Of a stretch of DNA of 64,000 bases, positions 1 through 9,297 are shown in pieces. The stretch comes from Candidatus Vesicomyosocius okutanii (lineage in GTDB: Bacteria; Pseudomonadota; Gammaproteobacteria; PS1; Pseudothioglobaceae): assembly GCF_000010405.1 (NCBI RefSeq), contig NC_009465.1, positions 124,001 to 188,000 of the forward strand, in the 5' to 3' direction. The notes beneath the pieces were generated by a model that was given only the letters and a program-made list of their open reading frames with translations, was not told where the DNA came from and ran no database searches. The position numbers and the translations under genes were made by a program. Numbering within the stretch: the stretch's first letter is position 1; each line of letters starts with the position of its first letter.

Positions 1-598
1 GTCGGCGTTTGTCAATAATGGCAAGCTCTGCATCATTTAAGCGTTTTGCAGCAGAGCGTGCCCTGACTACCCCCCCTACATCAGGAGATACAACAACAAT
101 ATCTTTGTAATTTTTAGACAAAATATCTTCAATTAGAACGGGTTGGGCATAAATATTGTCAATTGGGATGTTGAAAAATCCTTGAATTTGGTCTGCATGT
201 AGATCAACGGTTAATATTCGGTCGACGCCTGCAGATTCAATTAGTTTTGCTGCAAGTTTTGCTGTAATTGGTACACGAGTTAAGCGTGATCTACGGTCTT
301 GTCTTGAATAACCAAAATATGGCACAACAGCAGTAATTCTTGTAGCTGATGAGCGTTTAAGTGCATCAACGATAATCAAAAGCTCCATTAGGGTTTCAGC
401 TGGAGAAGGTCCGCAAGTAGGTTGAATGATAAATACATCACAACCACGTACATTTTCTAATATTTCAATTTGGGGCTCTCCATCGCTAAATCTACTTACA
501 AGTGCTTTACCTTGTACAACATTTAAACTAGAAATAATTTCTCTAGAAAGTTCAGGATTAGCATTACCGCTAAAGATTTTAATTTTGTCAAGAGACAT
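1..598 (-). CDS. prs: Ribose-phosphate pyrophosphokinase, C-terminus cut by window edge
   Basis: Makes PRPP from ribose 5-phosphate and ATP in the cytoplasm, the shared precursor of nucleotides, His and Trp. The visible N-terminal part begins [18 protein letters not shown] and contains the conserved FSDGE stretch and the [10 protein letters not shown] segment that lies at the ATP site of the family, followed by the [12 protein letters not shown] metal/substrate region. The reading frame stays open to base 1, so about the last third is missing. It is the last visible gene of a minus-strand run behind ispE and tRNA-Gln, an order common in Gammaproteobacteria. The start is the ATG at 596-598. 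Confidence 0.95.
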   Translation of the reverse strand, partial: MSLDKIKIFSGNANPELSREIISSLNVVQGKALVSRFSDGEPQIEILENVRGCDVFIIQPTCGPSPAETLMELLIIVDALKRSSATRITAVVPYFGYSRQDRRSRLTRVPITAKLAAKLIESAGVDRILTVDLHADQIQGFFNIPIDNIYAQPVLIEDILSKNYKDIVVVSPDVGGVVRARSAAKRLNDAELAIIDKRR

Positions 599-667
599 AG
601 AGGGTTAACCAATACTATTAAAGTGGCTAAATTATACGCTTATAAAATATAAAATATAAAAATAAGT

Positions 668-742
668 TGGCTGGGCTGGCAGGATTTGAACCTGCGTATG
701 ACGGGATCAAAACCCGTTGCCTTACCGCTTGGCGACAGCCCA
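668..742 (-). tRNA. tRNA-Gln (anticodon UUG)
   Basis: On the minus strand the sequence folds as a 75-nt tRNA. The 7-bp acceptor stem pairs UGGGCUG with CAGCCCA, CCA is encoded at 668-670, the anticodon loop carries UUG, and the T arm holds GGTTCAAATCC. The U1-A72 pair is characteristic of bacterial tRNA-Gln. The 5' end overlaps the last six sense codons and the stop codon of ispE on the same strand. Confidence 0.97.
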
Positions 743-1579
743 ATTGTAAATGGGAGAATTATTGATTGCACGTGTTACAAAACTCATCCATTTTTTTGGC
801 ACTTTTTTAGCCGCTGCCAAGGCATCTTTTTCAGTTAAGAATTCATTAAAAACACAGCTTCCTGTTCCACTCATTCTAGCTTGTCCGACACGATTATAGC
901 AAGTATTTAGGTGTTCTAGCGCAACACCAATTTCTGCTTCTAATTTTATAGCCACCTGTAAACAATCATTATGAGTGTTTACAAGCTCAGAAAAGTTTGC
1001 TATTTTCCCTTGAGGTTCGCTTATTGTCAATGCATAATGAGAAAAAATTTCTTTAGTTGAAATGTGTTTGTTAATAAAAACTACTAGAAAGTAATGATCC
1101 GGTGTCTTAATAGGGCTTAGAATATTTCCTATACCTTCTGCCCAAGCGCTTTGAGCAAAAATGAATACAGGTACATCTGCACCTAAATTTAAACCTAACT
1201 TCATAAGTTGTGCTTGAGTTAATTTTGTATCCCAAAGTTGATTAAGTGCTACTAACGTAGTTGCTGCATCTGAAGAACCACCACCTAAGCCACCACCAAT
1301 TGGAATATTTTTAACGATTGAGAGATTGGCACCTAATGTTGTTCCAGTATATTGTTGAAGTGCTTTGGCTGCTTTAATGATTAAATCTTGATCTTGTTTT
1401 ACGCTTTTATTACCACTAGTACGTTTAATGACACCATTATTAGTTATTGTACAAGTTAATTTATCACAATAATCCAGTAGTTGGAAGATGGTTTGTAAGT
1501 TGTGGTAATTATCTTTCCTTCGTTTGTTAATGTGCAAAAATAAGTTAATTTTTGCAGGTGCAAGCCAAGTACTAGGCAT
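722..1579 (-). CDS. ispE: 4-diphosphocytidyl-2-C-methyl-D-erythritol kinase
   Basis: Phosphorylates CDP-methylerythritol in the non-mevalonate isoprenoid pathway. The 285 residues match the usual length of about 283. The N-terminal motif [11 protein letters not shown] is present, and the glycine-rich GHMP-kinase loop [15 protein letters not shown] lies at about residues 92-106. Its start overlaps the end of orn by 8 bp. Its last six residues and stop codon lie inside the tRNA-Gln gene, which is unusual; the Trp codon at 740-742 coincides exactly with the mature tRNA 5' end. Confidence 0.96.
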   Translation of the reverse strand: MPSTWLAPAKINLFLHINKRRKDNYHNLQTIFQLLDYCDKLTCTITNNGVIKRTSGNKSVKQDQDLIIKAAKALQQYTGTTLGANLSIVKNIPIGGGLGGGSSDAATTLVALNQLWDTKLTQAQLMKLGLNLGADVPVFIFAQSAWAEGIGNILSPIKTPDHYFLVVFINKHISTKEIFSHYALTISEPQGKIANFSELVNTHNDCLQVAIKLEAEIGVALEHLNTCYNRVGQARMSGTGSCVFNEFLTEKDALAAAKKVPKKWMSFVTRAINNSPIYNWAVAKR

Positions 1580-2117
1580 TAATGAAAACGTTTCGGTAGT
1601 GTTTTAATTCATCAATTGAATCTTGGATATCAGAAAGGGCCAGGTGTGCTGAGTCTTTTTTAAATACCATTTTTTCATTAGGTTTCCAGTGCATAATTAA
1701 TTCTTTAAGAGTAGAAACATCAATATGTCGGTAGTGGAAAAATTGTTCTAGTGTTGGCATGTAGTTGTATAAAAAACGTCTATCTTGACAAATAGTATTA
1801 CCACACATAGGCGAGGCACCTTTGTTTACATATTTTTTTAAAAATTTTAAGGTATGAATTTCTGCTTTCTTGCAAGATACATTACTTTTTCTAACACGTT
1901 TTAGAAGTCCAGAATTAGTATGGTGTTCAGTATTCCACTGGTTCATACTAGTTAAAATTTTATCATTCTGATGAATGGCTAGTGATGGGCCTTGTGCAAT
2001 AATATGGAGCTGCGCATCGGTAACAATAGTAGCAATTTCAATAATAACATCTTTTTCAGGCGTAAGACCTGTCATTTCTAAATCAATCCAAATTAAGTTA
2101 GTATCTTTATTTATCAT
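1572..2117 (-). CDS. orn: Oligoribonuclease (3'-5' exoribonuclease on very short RNAs)
   Basis: Degrades dinucleotides and other very short RNAs left by other RNases. This is a DEDDh-family exonuclease: the first acidic motif is [10 protein letters not shown] with Asp12 and Glu14, and the C-terminal HLALSDI segment near residue 158 provides the catalytic His and Asp. The 181 residues match the family. It lies 12 bp downstream of trpD and overlaps ispE by 8 bp, so it probably shares their transcript. Confidence 0.96.
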   Translation of the reverse strand: MINKDTNLIWIDLEMTGLTPEKDVIIEIATIVTDAQLHIIAQGPSLAIHQNDKILTSMNQWNTEHHTNSGLLKRVRKSNVSCKKAEIHTLKFLKKYVNKGASPMCGNTICQDRRFLYNYMPTLEQFFHYRHIDVSTLKELIMHWKPNEKMVFKKDSAHLALSDIQDSIDELKHYRNVFINA

Positions 2118-2129
2118 AAAAATCTATAA

Positions 2130-3149
2130 TTAACAGCCAGTTGATTCACGGACAAAATCATCTAATTTTTGATGGGCTACCCCACTATTTAAGATTTTTA
2201 ACGCTTTACTAACACCTTCTTGTAGTGAGTTTGCAAGCTCACACACATAAATAGCTGCGCCTGAATTAAGTGCAACAATATTTTTAGCTACGCTATCTTT
2301 GCCATCAAGAGCTTGTTGAATTAGTATTAATGAGTCATCCGCATTGTTAACTTTAATATCATCTAAATTGCCTAGTGGTAAACCAAAATTGGTAGGATTA
2401 ATAGTGTAAGTTTTAATTTTACCATTCTTTAATTCAGCTACAAATGTATCATCTGCAATTGAAATCTCATCTAACCCATCTTTAGAATGCACAACTATAA
2501 TATGTTTAGAACCCAATTTTTTTAAAACATGAGCAATAGGTTCAACTAAATTTTGAGTATAGACACCTATTATCTGATTAGGTACTTTAGCAGGATTAGT
2601 TAGTGGCCCTACAATATTAAAAATGGTTTTAATAGCAAGGTCTTTACGCACATTAGTGGTATATTTTATTGAATGGTGATGAAAAGGTGCAAACATAAAT
2701 CCAATGCCAATTTTTTCAATACATTTGCTAATTCTTTCAACACTCATATTAAGATTAACGCCTGCTGCCTTTAATACATCAGCACTGCCTGATTTTGAAG
2801 AAATACCCCTATTACCATGTTTGGCAACTGATCCGCCAGCAGCTGCTACAACAAAGGCACATGCGGTTGAAATATTAAACAATCCTAGTCCATCACCACC
2901 TGTACCACAAGTATCTACTAGGTGTTTGGTATTTTTAATGGTAACACTTTTGGTAAAAGAACGAATGATTTTGACAACAGCAGTAATTTCATCAATACTT
3001 TCACCTTTTATTGCAAGTCCAACTAAAAAACCACTAGTTTGTGTATCGGTAGTTTTGCCGGTCATGATATCGTTCATTACTTTTTGCATCTCATTCTGAC
3101 TAAGATCTTGTTTTTTAACAATTTGTTTAATAGCTTGTTGTATGTTCAT
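2130..3149 (-). CDS. trpD: Anthranilate phosphoribosyltransferase
   Basis: Transfers phosphoribosyl from PRPP to anthranilate in tryptophan synthesis. The PRPP-binding GTGGDG lies at residues 82-87, followed by KHGNRGISSKSGSADVL at about 110-126, the standard pair of TrpD motifs. Full length at 339 residues and not fused to a glutaminase domain. No other trp gene lies nearby. It sits 4 bp behind pepP in a run whose PRPP-making gene, prs, lies further downstream. Confidence 0.96.
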   Translation of the reverse strand: MNIQQAIKQIVKKQDLSQNEMQKVMNDIMTGKTTDTQTSGFLVGLAIKGESIDEITAVVKIIRSFTKSVTIKNTKHLVDTCGTGGDGLGLFNISTACAFVVAAAGGSVAKHGNRGISSKSGSADVLKAAGVNLNMSVERISKCIEKIGIGFMFAPFHHHSIKYTTNVRKDLAIKTIFNIVGPLTNPAKVPNQIIGVYTQNLVEPIAHVLKKLGSKHIIVVHSKDGLDEISIADDTFVAELKNGKIKTYTINPTNFGLPLGNLDDIKVNNADDSLILIQQALDGKDSVAKNIVALNSGAAIYVCELANSLQEGVSKALKILNSGVAHQKLDDFVRESTGC

Positions 3150-3153
3150 AGTA

Positions 3154-4371
3154 TTATCGGTTCATAAGTAATTCAATATCGTTGATCTCTTTAGCAAGAG
3201 ATTTAGTTAGTACTGTATTTCCTGATGTTGTTACTAATACAATGTCTTCAATTCTGACGCCAATGTTGTGATAAATTGGATTAATTTTATCATTTTTACG
3301 TATATAAATACCAGGTTCGATAGTGGTTATCATGCCAGCTACAAATTTTTTGTGATGACCATTTTTTTTGTATTGACCTACATCATGTACATCAAGACCA
3401 AGCCAGTGTCCTGTGCTATGCATATAAAACTGCGATAAGTCGTCATTTATTTGCAATATACCAAGATCAATTAAACCTTGTTTGATTGTATTAGTTGCAA
3501 CTTTATGAGGTTTATTGATTTTTATACCAGGTTTGATGGTATTAATAGCATTAATTTGAGCATTAAGAACAATTTGATAAATTTGTTTTTGTGTAGAAGA
3601 AAATTGACCATTAACTGGTAAAGTTCGTGTGATATCTGAGGCGTAGCAGTCAACTTCAGCACCAGCGTCAATCAAAATTAAATCACCTTTATTGAGTTTT
3701 TTGTTATTTTCTATATAGTGTAGTAAACAAGAGTTCATTCCTCCTGCAACAATGGGAGTGTAGGCATGCTGAGCATTATTTTTGGTAAAAAAACCGTCAA
3801 AAATACTTTGAACTTCAAATTCAAACATATATGGTTTGATAGTTTGCATCGCTAATTGGTGTGCTTTGATTGAGATATTGGCTGCTTTTTGCATGGTGCT
3901 TATTTCAAGTTTGTCTTTAATAAGACGCATCTCATGTAAAGTTGGGGCGAATGATTTTAGTTTATGGTTTAATAGAAGGTTTTTAATATTATTATCTACT
4001 TGACAATTTGTGGTATCAAAGTACACTTGATTATTCAATATTAATTGAGGTATTTTTTCTTTTAACAAATCTATAGAAAAAGCATTATCTGATTTTAAAA
4101 TATTAGATGCATCATCAATTCCTAAGCGTTGTTCACCCCAGATTTCACATGTTTTGTCTTTAGGACGTAAAAATATTGTGTAGTTGTTTTTAGAAAAAAT
4201 TGCTAGCGCTTTAGGCTCTTGTAAACCAGTTAGATAGTAAAAATCACTATGCACCCGGAATGGGTAATTGACATCACCAGAACGATTCTGCTCAGAATTA
4301 CTACTTATAATAACGACTGCATTGTTATCCAACTGGTTTAACAGTGACAGTCTTCTTTTTTGATGTATCAT
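3154..4371 (-). CDS. pepP: Xaa-Pro aminopeptidase (aminopeptidase P, M24B)
   Basis: Cytoplasmic metallopeptidase that removes an N-terminal residue ahead of proline. An N-terminal creatinase-like domain (about 1-155) precedes a pita-bread catalytic domain. The expected ligands are visible: Asp235 in LIDAGAEVDC, Asp246 in SDITRT, His in GHWLGLDVHD, and Glu in IEPGIY and VRIEDIVLV. At 405 residues it is slightly shorter than E. coli PepP (about 440). First gene of the minus-strand run and divergent from rsmE. Confidence 0.93.
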   Translation of the reverse strand: MIHQKRRLSLLNQLDNNAVVIISSNSEQNRSGDVNYPFRVHSDFYYLTGLQEPKALAIFSKNNYTIFLRPKDKTCEIWGEQRLGIDDASNILKSDNAFSIDLLKEKIPQLILNNQVYFDTTNCQVDNNIKNLLLNHKLKSFAPTLHEMRLIKDKLEISTMQKAANISIKAHQLAMQTIKPYMFEFEVQSIFDGFFTKNNAQHAYTPIVAGGMNSCLLHYIENNKKLNKGDLILIDAGAEVDCYASDITRTLPVNGQFSSTQKQIYQIVLNAQINAINTIKPGIKINKPHKVATNTIKQGLIDLGILQINDDLSQFYMHSTGHWLGLDVHDVGQYKKNGHHKKFVAGMITTIEPGIYIRKNDKINPIYHNIGVRIEDIVLVTTSGNTVLTKSLAKEINDIELLMNR

Positions 4372-4424
4372 TTTATCAAATAAATCTTAATTATTATCTA
4401 CTATTTATTATATATAATAATATC

Positions 4425-5141
4425 ATGAAACATGTACGATTGTACCAAAATATCTCTTTAAAAATTAATAAGAAATTGGTACTTGATGAGTATGCATCAT
4501 GTCATTTGGCAAAAGCATTGCGATTTTTACAAGGACAAGAGATTACTTTATTTAATGGTGATGGTAGGAATTATTTAGCGACGATTGTGCGAGTCAAAAA
4601 CTATTGTGAGGTTGAAATACATACGTGTACTCACAATAATTCAGAGTCTCAGTTAAACATTACTTTGGTTCAAGGTATTACCAAAGGTGAAAAAATGGAT
4701 TTTTTAACGCAAAAATCGGTTGAATTAGGAGTGAATAGAATAATACCTATTTTTAGTGAGTATTGCGTGATTCATCTCCAAGATGAGAAATTACAGAAGC
4801 GCATGGAACGTTGGCAAAAGATTATTATTGGTGCTTGTGAACAATCAGGTAGATCTGTGATACCAAGTTTGGTATTAGCCATGAATTTTGAGGATTTTGT
4901 TAATACTAAGTTTGGTAATGGGTTTATATTGCATCATCGTGCTAAATATTCATTATTAGAAATGAATAAGGTTAATCAAGCAACTATTATTATTGGACCA
5001 GAAGGTGGACTAAGTGACCAAGAAATAGCAAATGCAAATGAACAAGGAGCTCAAAGTTTGGTATTAGGCTCGAGAATATTAAGAGCTGAAACTGCTTCGT
5101 TAGCAACCATTGCTAATATGCAGTTATTATGGGGTAGTTAA
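4425..5141 (+). CDS. rsmE: 16S rRNA (uracil-1498-N3)-methyltransferase
   Basis: SAM-dependent SPOUT-fold methyltransferase that modifies U1498 of 16S rRNA. The C-terminal knot motifs IIIGPEGGLSDQEI and LVLGSRILRAETA are clear, and an N-terminal PUA-like domain precedes them. The ATG at 4425 (MKHVRLYQ) is chosen because an upstream in-frame extension from 4344 would overlap the pepP start and adds unconserved AT-rich residues. The stop region overlaps the convergent gene at 5127-6185 by 15 bp. Confidence 0.93.
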   Translation: MKHVRLYQNISLKINKKLVLDEYASCHLAKALRFLQGQEITLFNGDGRNYLATIVRVKNYCEVEIHTCTHNNSESQLNITLVQGITKGEKMDFLTQKSVELGVNRIIPIFSEYCVIHLQDEKLQKRMERWQKIIIGACEQSGRSVIPSLVLAMNFEDFVNTKFGNGFILHHRAKYSLLEMNKVNQATIIIGPEGGLSDQEIANANEQGAQSLVLGSRILRAETASLATIANMQLLWGS

Positions 5142-6185
5142 TACATCTAAGGCTTTTTGAATAGGACTTAATATATTTATAAGTTTTCTACGAATAGCAG
5201 AACCTGTTAAACGGTGTGCTGAAATGGTGCTAACGACCAAACGTTCACTTACACCTGCTAATAGCATTCTAGCAAAGAGTTTTTCTCTTTCATCTTTAAT
5301 ATTACAAACCATAACATTAGCTTGGTTTGTAATATCGACAATAGATTCTTTGAAAGTTATTGATGGATGATATAGATATTGTCCGAGTACATCTAGTGTA
5401 CGATACAAAATAGTTTCTTGATTGATTTTTTTTAAAATATTAATTGTGGTTTTTAATAGTAATTGTGTTTGTTTATTTGAAATAAGTTGTAAGTCTTGGT
5501 GTTTGAAATTAAATGATATTATGTTAATATCAGTATGAATTTTAAAGTAAATATCTTTGAGATTCATACGCTCAATAAAACCAACTAAAAATGCTGTTTT
5601 CTTTTGACCTTGTTCCCACAATTTAGCTTTTTCTGTTTTGTTGATTAGGCCTTTTTGTAATATCAAATTAGTGGTATCGATTAGTTGTTCTATATCATGT
5701 ATAAAGGGTAATAATTCTAGTAAATATTTGGCGATATTTCTACCAATATTGGTGTTAATAACAAAATCTTTAGTGAGTAACAAACGCCCGATTTCAGCTT
5801 GATTAGCAGTATTAGTAGCGCACCACCAAGTTAGTTTGAGCAAATTTTTATCAAATTTGATTGCATTTGATACTGCTATAACAGCTTCAACCTCACCCAG
5901 TTTGAGTAGTAATGAAAGGTTTGATGATGTCACTTGTCCTATTCTTGACCAGTGTTTTAAATATGATAGATATTTTCCCTTCATTGTTCCCATAACTTGA
6001 TTGATAAGAAGTTCTTTAACTTCTTTGATATAGGCATCACTATCACTTGTTAGGCTTAAATTAATCATTTGTTCTTTAAATTGTGTGTTAAGTCCAACAA
6101 CTATTAGTTTATAAGTATCAATACGAATTGCGATTGAAGTCTTAATAAGAACATTTAGTTTAAGAATGTCTTCAGTGTTTAGCAT
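5127..6185 (-). CDS. Unrecognised 352-residue cytoplasmic protein, possibly DsrS
   Basis: No catalytic motif, signal peptide or membrane segment is apparent. The protein is rich in Leu, Ile and Lys and looks mostly helical. Intact length and a clean convergent junction with rsmE argue that it is a real gene. In sulfur-oxidising Gammaproteobacteria the soluble sulfur-oxidation accessory protein DsrS (about 40 kDa, function unknown) has a similar size and lacks recognisable domains, so DsrS is one possibility. That is an inference from size and the likely organism, not from a motif, and no dsr gene lies in this window. Confidence 0.6.
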   Translation of the reverse strand: MLNTEDILKLNVLIKTSIAIRIDTYKLIVVGLNTQFKEQMINLSLTSDSDAYIKEVKELLINQVMGTMKGKYLSYLKHWSRIGQVTSSNLSLLLKLGEVEAVIAVSNAIKFDKNLLKLTWWCATNTANQAEIGRLLLTKDFVINTNIGRNIAKYLLELLPFIHDIEQLIDTTNLILQKGLINKTEKAKLWEQGQKKTAFLVGFIERMNLKDIYFKIHTDINIISFNFKHQDLQLISNKQTQLLLKTTINILKKINQETILYRTLDVLGQYLYHPSITFKESIVDITNQANVMVCNIKDEREKLFARMLLAGVSERLVVSTISAHRLTGSAIRRKLINILSPIQKALDVLTTP

Positions 6186-6459
6186 TTAGAAGTCTATTGA
6201 GTAACAGAATTTATTAAAGAATAACTAGCTCTTGTTTGCTAATGTTTATTATTAAAAATCTAGATTGATATGCATACGTTTGATGGTAGTTATTTATTAT
6301 TTTAACTATGTTCTTGATATAATTTATCTTAGATAGTATTATTTTTATACCTATTTTTAATAGACTAAATTTAGTATGTAAATTCAATACATACCTCAAA
6401 AGTAATAATTAAATTTAATAAAAAAACTGTTTAAGTATTGAAGTTTGCTGCTTAATGAC

Positions 6460-7287
6460 TTATTCATCATTGCTCAATTCTATACCTATCTTATTTGATT
6501 TATCAGAAGCAGCACGTATTGCATGAGCAATAATAATTTCAAAGTCTTGGTTTTGTAAAGACTCAATTGCTGCTTGAGTTGTTCCATTTTTTGAGGTGAC
6601 TTTATTGCGAAGTTGTTGTGGTGAATCTTTAGAACGACTTGCCATCATACTTGCACCTAGTGCAGTTTGAATGCTTAACTTTTGTGCCACTACTTCATCC
6701 AGGCCTAATGTTACACCAGCTTTAGTCATTGATTCAAGCATTAAGAAAAAATACGCAGGGCCACTACCAGAAACTGCCGTGATTGCATTCAACAAGTACT
6801 CATCATTTACCCATAAGCATTCACCTACAGAATTTAGTATGTTTTCTGCTAGAAATTTTTGTTTGTTTGATACTTGTTTGTTAGCAAATAAACCTGTTAT
6901 TCCTTGGTTGAGCAATGCAGGTGTATTAGGCATGGTACGTATAATAGCTTGGTTACCACCTAGCCAGCGTTCAATATCATGTGATCTTACCCCCGCAGCA
7001 ATGGATATAATAAGTGTATTGGTTGTAAGCTTGTTTTTTAAATTTTTACAGACCGAGGATAATACTTGTGGTTTAACAGCAAAAATAATAGTGCTACATT
7101 GAGTTGCAAGTTTGGTATTATCCGTAAAAATTTCAATATTAAATTCGGTTTTTCGAAGAAGTAATAATGCTTCGTTAGTATCACTGATTTTGATTTGGTT
7201 ATGGTTAGTGTTATTGTTAATAAGCCCAGAAATAATAGCATGGGTCATATTACCAGCGCCGATAAAACCGATAAGTGAGTTTTGCAT
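6460..7287 (-). CDS. proC: Pyrroline-5-carboxylate reductase
   Basis: Final step of proline synthesis, reducing pyrroline-5-carboxylate with NAD(P)H. The N-terminal dinucleotide-binding motif IGFIGAGNM is at about residues 6-14. The C-terminal dimerisation/active-site region contains AVSGSGPAYFF and ends near LRNKVTSKNGTTQAAI, both family signatures. The 275 residues are typical. It is divergent from gph. The other proline gene in the window, proA, is at 21-22 kb. Confidence 0.96.
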   Translation of the reverse strand: MQNSLIGFIGAGNMTHAIISGLINNNTNHNQIKISDTNEALLLLRKTEFNIEIFTDNTKLATQCSTIIFAVKPQVLSSVCKNLKNKLTTNTLIISIAAGVRSHDIERWLGGNQAIIRTMPNTPALLNQGITGLFANKQVSNKQKFLAENILNSVGECLWVNDEYLLNAITAVSGSGPAYFFLMLESMTKAGVTLGLDEVVAQKLSIQTALGASMMASRSKDSPQQLRNKVTSKNGTTQAAIESLQNQDFEIIIAHAIRAASDKSNKIGIELSNDE

Positions 7288-7362
7288 AACGAATATTATA
7301 AAGTATTAATATACTGTGTATTTTACCAAAATAGTATTTGTTTAAAAAATAAAAGGACGTCA

Positions 7363-8031
7363 ATGAAAACATTTAATCCAAAATTAATTATGATTGATTT
7401 AGATGGGACCTTGGTGGATAGTGTTCCAGATTTAGCCTATTGTATTGATGAATTAATGAAAGCAATGAATAGGACGCCATGGGGTGAGTTTAAAGTTCGT
7501 GATTGGGTTGGGAATGGTGTACTAAAATTAGTAGAAAGGTCATTAACTGGTGAACTTGAGGCAAGTGTTAATAAACAAGATTTTGACAAAGCTTATTCAA
7601 TTTTTTTGGAATTGTATAGCATTAACACTTCCGTGCGTTCATGTTTATATGACGGTGTAAAAGAAGGTTTGGATTATCTAAAACGACAAGGTTATTTGTT
7701 AGGCTGTGTGACGAATAAAGACGAGCAATTTACCTTGCCAATTTTAAAAGATTTGGATATTTTTAATTATTTTGGATTGGTAATTTCGGGTGATACTTTA
7801 GTAAAGAAAAAACCAGATCCATTGCCATTATTACACAGCGCTGAATTTTTTAATATTCCTCCACAAGATTGCTTAATGCTTGGTGATTCAATTAGTGATG
7901 TAATTGCTTCACGTGTTGCTGGTTTTGAGATTATTTGTATGTCGTATGGATATAATCATGGTAAGGATATCCAAGATGTCAATCCAGATTTAGTTATTGA
8001 TTCAATGATTGAACTTAAAGATTATTTATAA
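7363..8031 (+). CDS. gph: Phosphoglycolate phosphatase (HAD superfamily)
   Basis: Dephosphorylates 2-phosphoglycolate, the product of RuBisCO oxygenation and of DNA repair. HAD motif I is MIDLDGTLVDS near the N-terminus; motif II follows in GCVTNKDE; KKPDP and MLGDSISDV provide motifs III and IV. The start at 7363 follows a good AAAAGGA ribosome-binding site; an upstream extension to 7282 would run into the divergent proC start. 222 residues. In a thioautotroph a role in clearing Calvin-cycle phosphoglycolate is plausible, but this is inference. Confidence 0.9.
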   Translation: MKTFNPKLIMIDLDGTLVDSVPDLAYCIDELMKAMNRTPWGEFKVRDWVGNGVLKLVERSLTGELEASVNKQDFDKAYSIFLELYSINTSVRSCLYDGVKEGLDYLKRQGYLLGCVTNKDEQFTLPILKDLDIFNYFGLVISGDTLVKKKPDPLPLLHSAEFFNIPPQDCLMLGDSISDVIASRVAGFEIICMSYGYNHGKDIQDVNPDLVIDSMIELKDYL

Positions 8032-8058
8032 CAGCTAGTATCAGTAAAATATATTCAT

Positions 8059-9297
8059 ATGGATACATTTGACAACCAACATATTTGGCATCCATATGCC
8101 AAAATTCCTAACGAAGTTCCTACTTATTTGGTTGAATCAGCCGAGGGTGTTTATTTAATTCTAGAAGGTGGTAACCGCGTTATTGATGGTATGAGTTCAT
8201 GGTGGTCAGCAATTCATGGTTATAATCATCCAGTACTTAATAAAGCGATTGAAACTCAACTCAGGAAAATGTCCCATATTATGTTTGGTGGGTTGACACA
8301 CCAACCTGCAATTGACCTTACTAAAACATTATTGAGCGTTACACCTGATAATTTAACCAAGGTATTTTTCACTGATTCTGGTTCACTGTCAGTAGAAGTT
8401 GCACTTAAAATGGTCCTACAATATTGGAATAATAAACACCAAGCTAATAAGCAAAAGTTTATTACTATCCGGGGAGGATATCATGGCGATACATTTGGGG
8501 CCATGAGTGTGTGTGATCCAGATAATGGTATGCATCATTTATTTTCAAGTGTATTACCACAACACTTTTTTGTTAAAAGTCCATCTATTGTGCCTATGAA
8601 TGAGGCTCTGGAAGATTTAAGAGTGACATTAAAACAAAATTCTAATAAAATTGCTGCTATGATTTTAGAACCTGTTATACAAAATGCAGGAGGTATTCGG
8701 ACATACAACCCTCAGTATTTGCTTAAAGCTAAAAAGCTTTGCAAACAAAATAATATTTTATTCGTTTTAGATGAAATTGCAACCGGTTTTGGCCGTACTG
8801 GAGAATTATTTGCACTTGAATACGCTAATGTTGAACCTGATATTTTATGTTTAGGTAAAGCATTAACAGGCGGTTATATAACTTTAGCAGCTACATTAAC
8901 AACCGATGATGTTTCAAATGTAGTAGGCACACTTATGCATGGTCCTACTTTTATGGCTAATCCTTTAGCTTGTGCTGTCGCTAATGCTAGTATTGAATTA
9001 TTACTTAGTTCTCCTTGGAAAAATAGTATTGCCAATATCGGAAAGATATTGAGTGCAGAATTATTACCTCTTAAAAATCATGATAAAGTTAAAGATGTAC
9101 GAATCTTAGGTGCTATTGGTGTAATAGAGATTACTCATGAAATTGATATACAAATAGTCCAAAAGTATTTGATTGATTTGGGTGTTTGGCTAAGACCTTA
9201 TGGAAAATTACTTTACACCATGCCACCATTTATAATTACTGATGATGAACTTTTAACAATTACTAGTGCTATTAAAGCTATAGTTAGTAGACTTTAA
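8059..9297 (+). CDS. bioA: Adenosylmethionine-8-amino-7-oxononanoate aminotransferase
   Basis: PLP-dependent transaminase of biotin synthesis that uses SAM as amino donor. The N-terminal IWHPYAK and MSSWWSAIHGYNHP segments are diagnostic for BioA among class-III aminotransferases. The PLP lysine lies in CLGKALTGGYITL, and the preceding VLDEIATGFGRTG holds the cofactor-binding Asp. 412 residues, slightly short of E. coli (429). No other bio gene lies nearby. A 900-bp gene-free stretch follows. Confidence 0.95.
   Translation: MDTFDNQHIWHPYAKIPNEVPTYLVESAEGVYLILEGGNRVIDGMSSWWSAIHGYNHPVLNKAIETQLRKMSHIMFGGLTHQPAIDLTKTLLSVTPDNLTKVFFTDSGSLSVEVALKMVLQYWNNKHQANKQKFITIRGGYHGDTFGAMSVCDPDNGMHHLFSSVLPQHFFVKSPSIVPMNEALEDLRVTLKQNSNKIAAMILEPVIQNAGGIRTYNPQYLLKAKKLCKQNNILFVLDEIATGFGRTGELFALEYANVEPDILCLGKALTGGYITLAATLTTDDVSNVVGTLMHGPTFMANPLACAVANASIELLLSSPWKNSIANIGKILSAELLPLKNHDKVKDVRILGAIGVIEITHEIDIQIVQKYLIDLGVWLRPYGKLLYTMPPFIITDDELLTITSAIKAIVSRL

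Noticed and set aside
2704..3099. 131-residue plus-strand frame opposite trpD
   Set aside because: Lies wholly antisense to a clearly conserved trpD; a shadow of codon bias.
6214..6399. 61-residue minus-strand open frame between the 352-residue gene and proC
   Set aside because: Low-complexity Ile/Lys/Asn composition typical of AT-rich spacer, with no ribosome-binding site or known motif.
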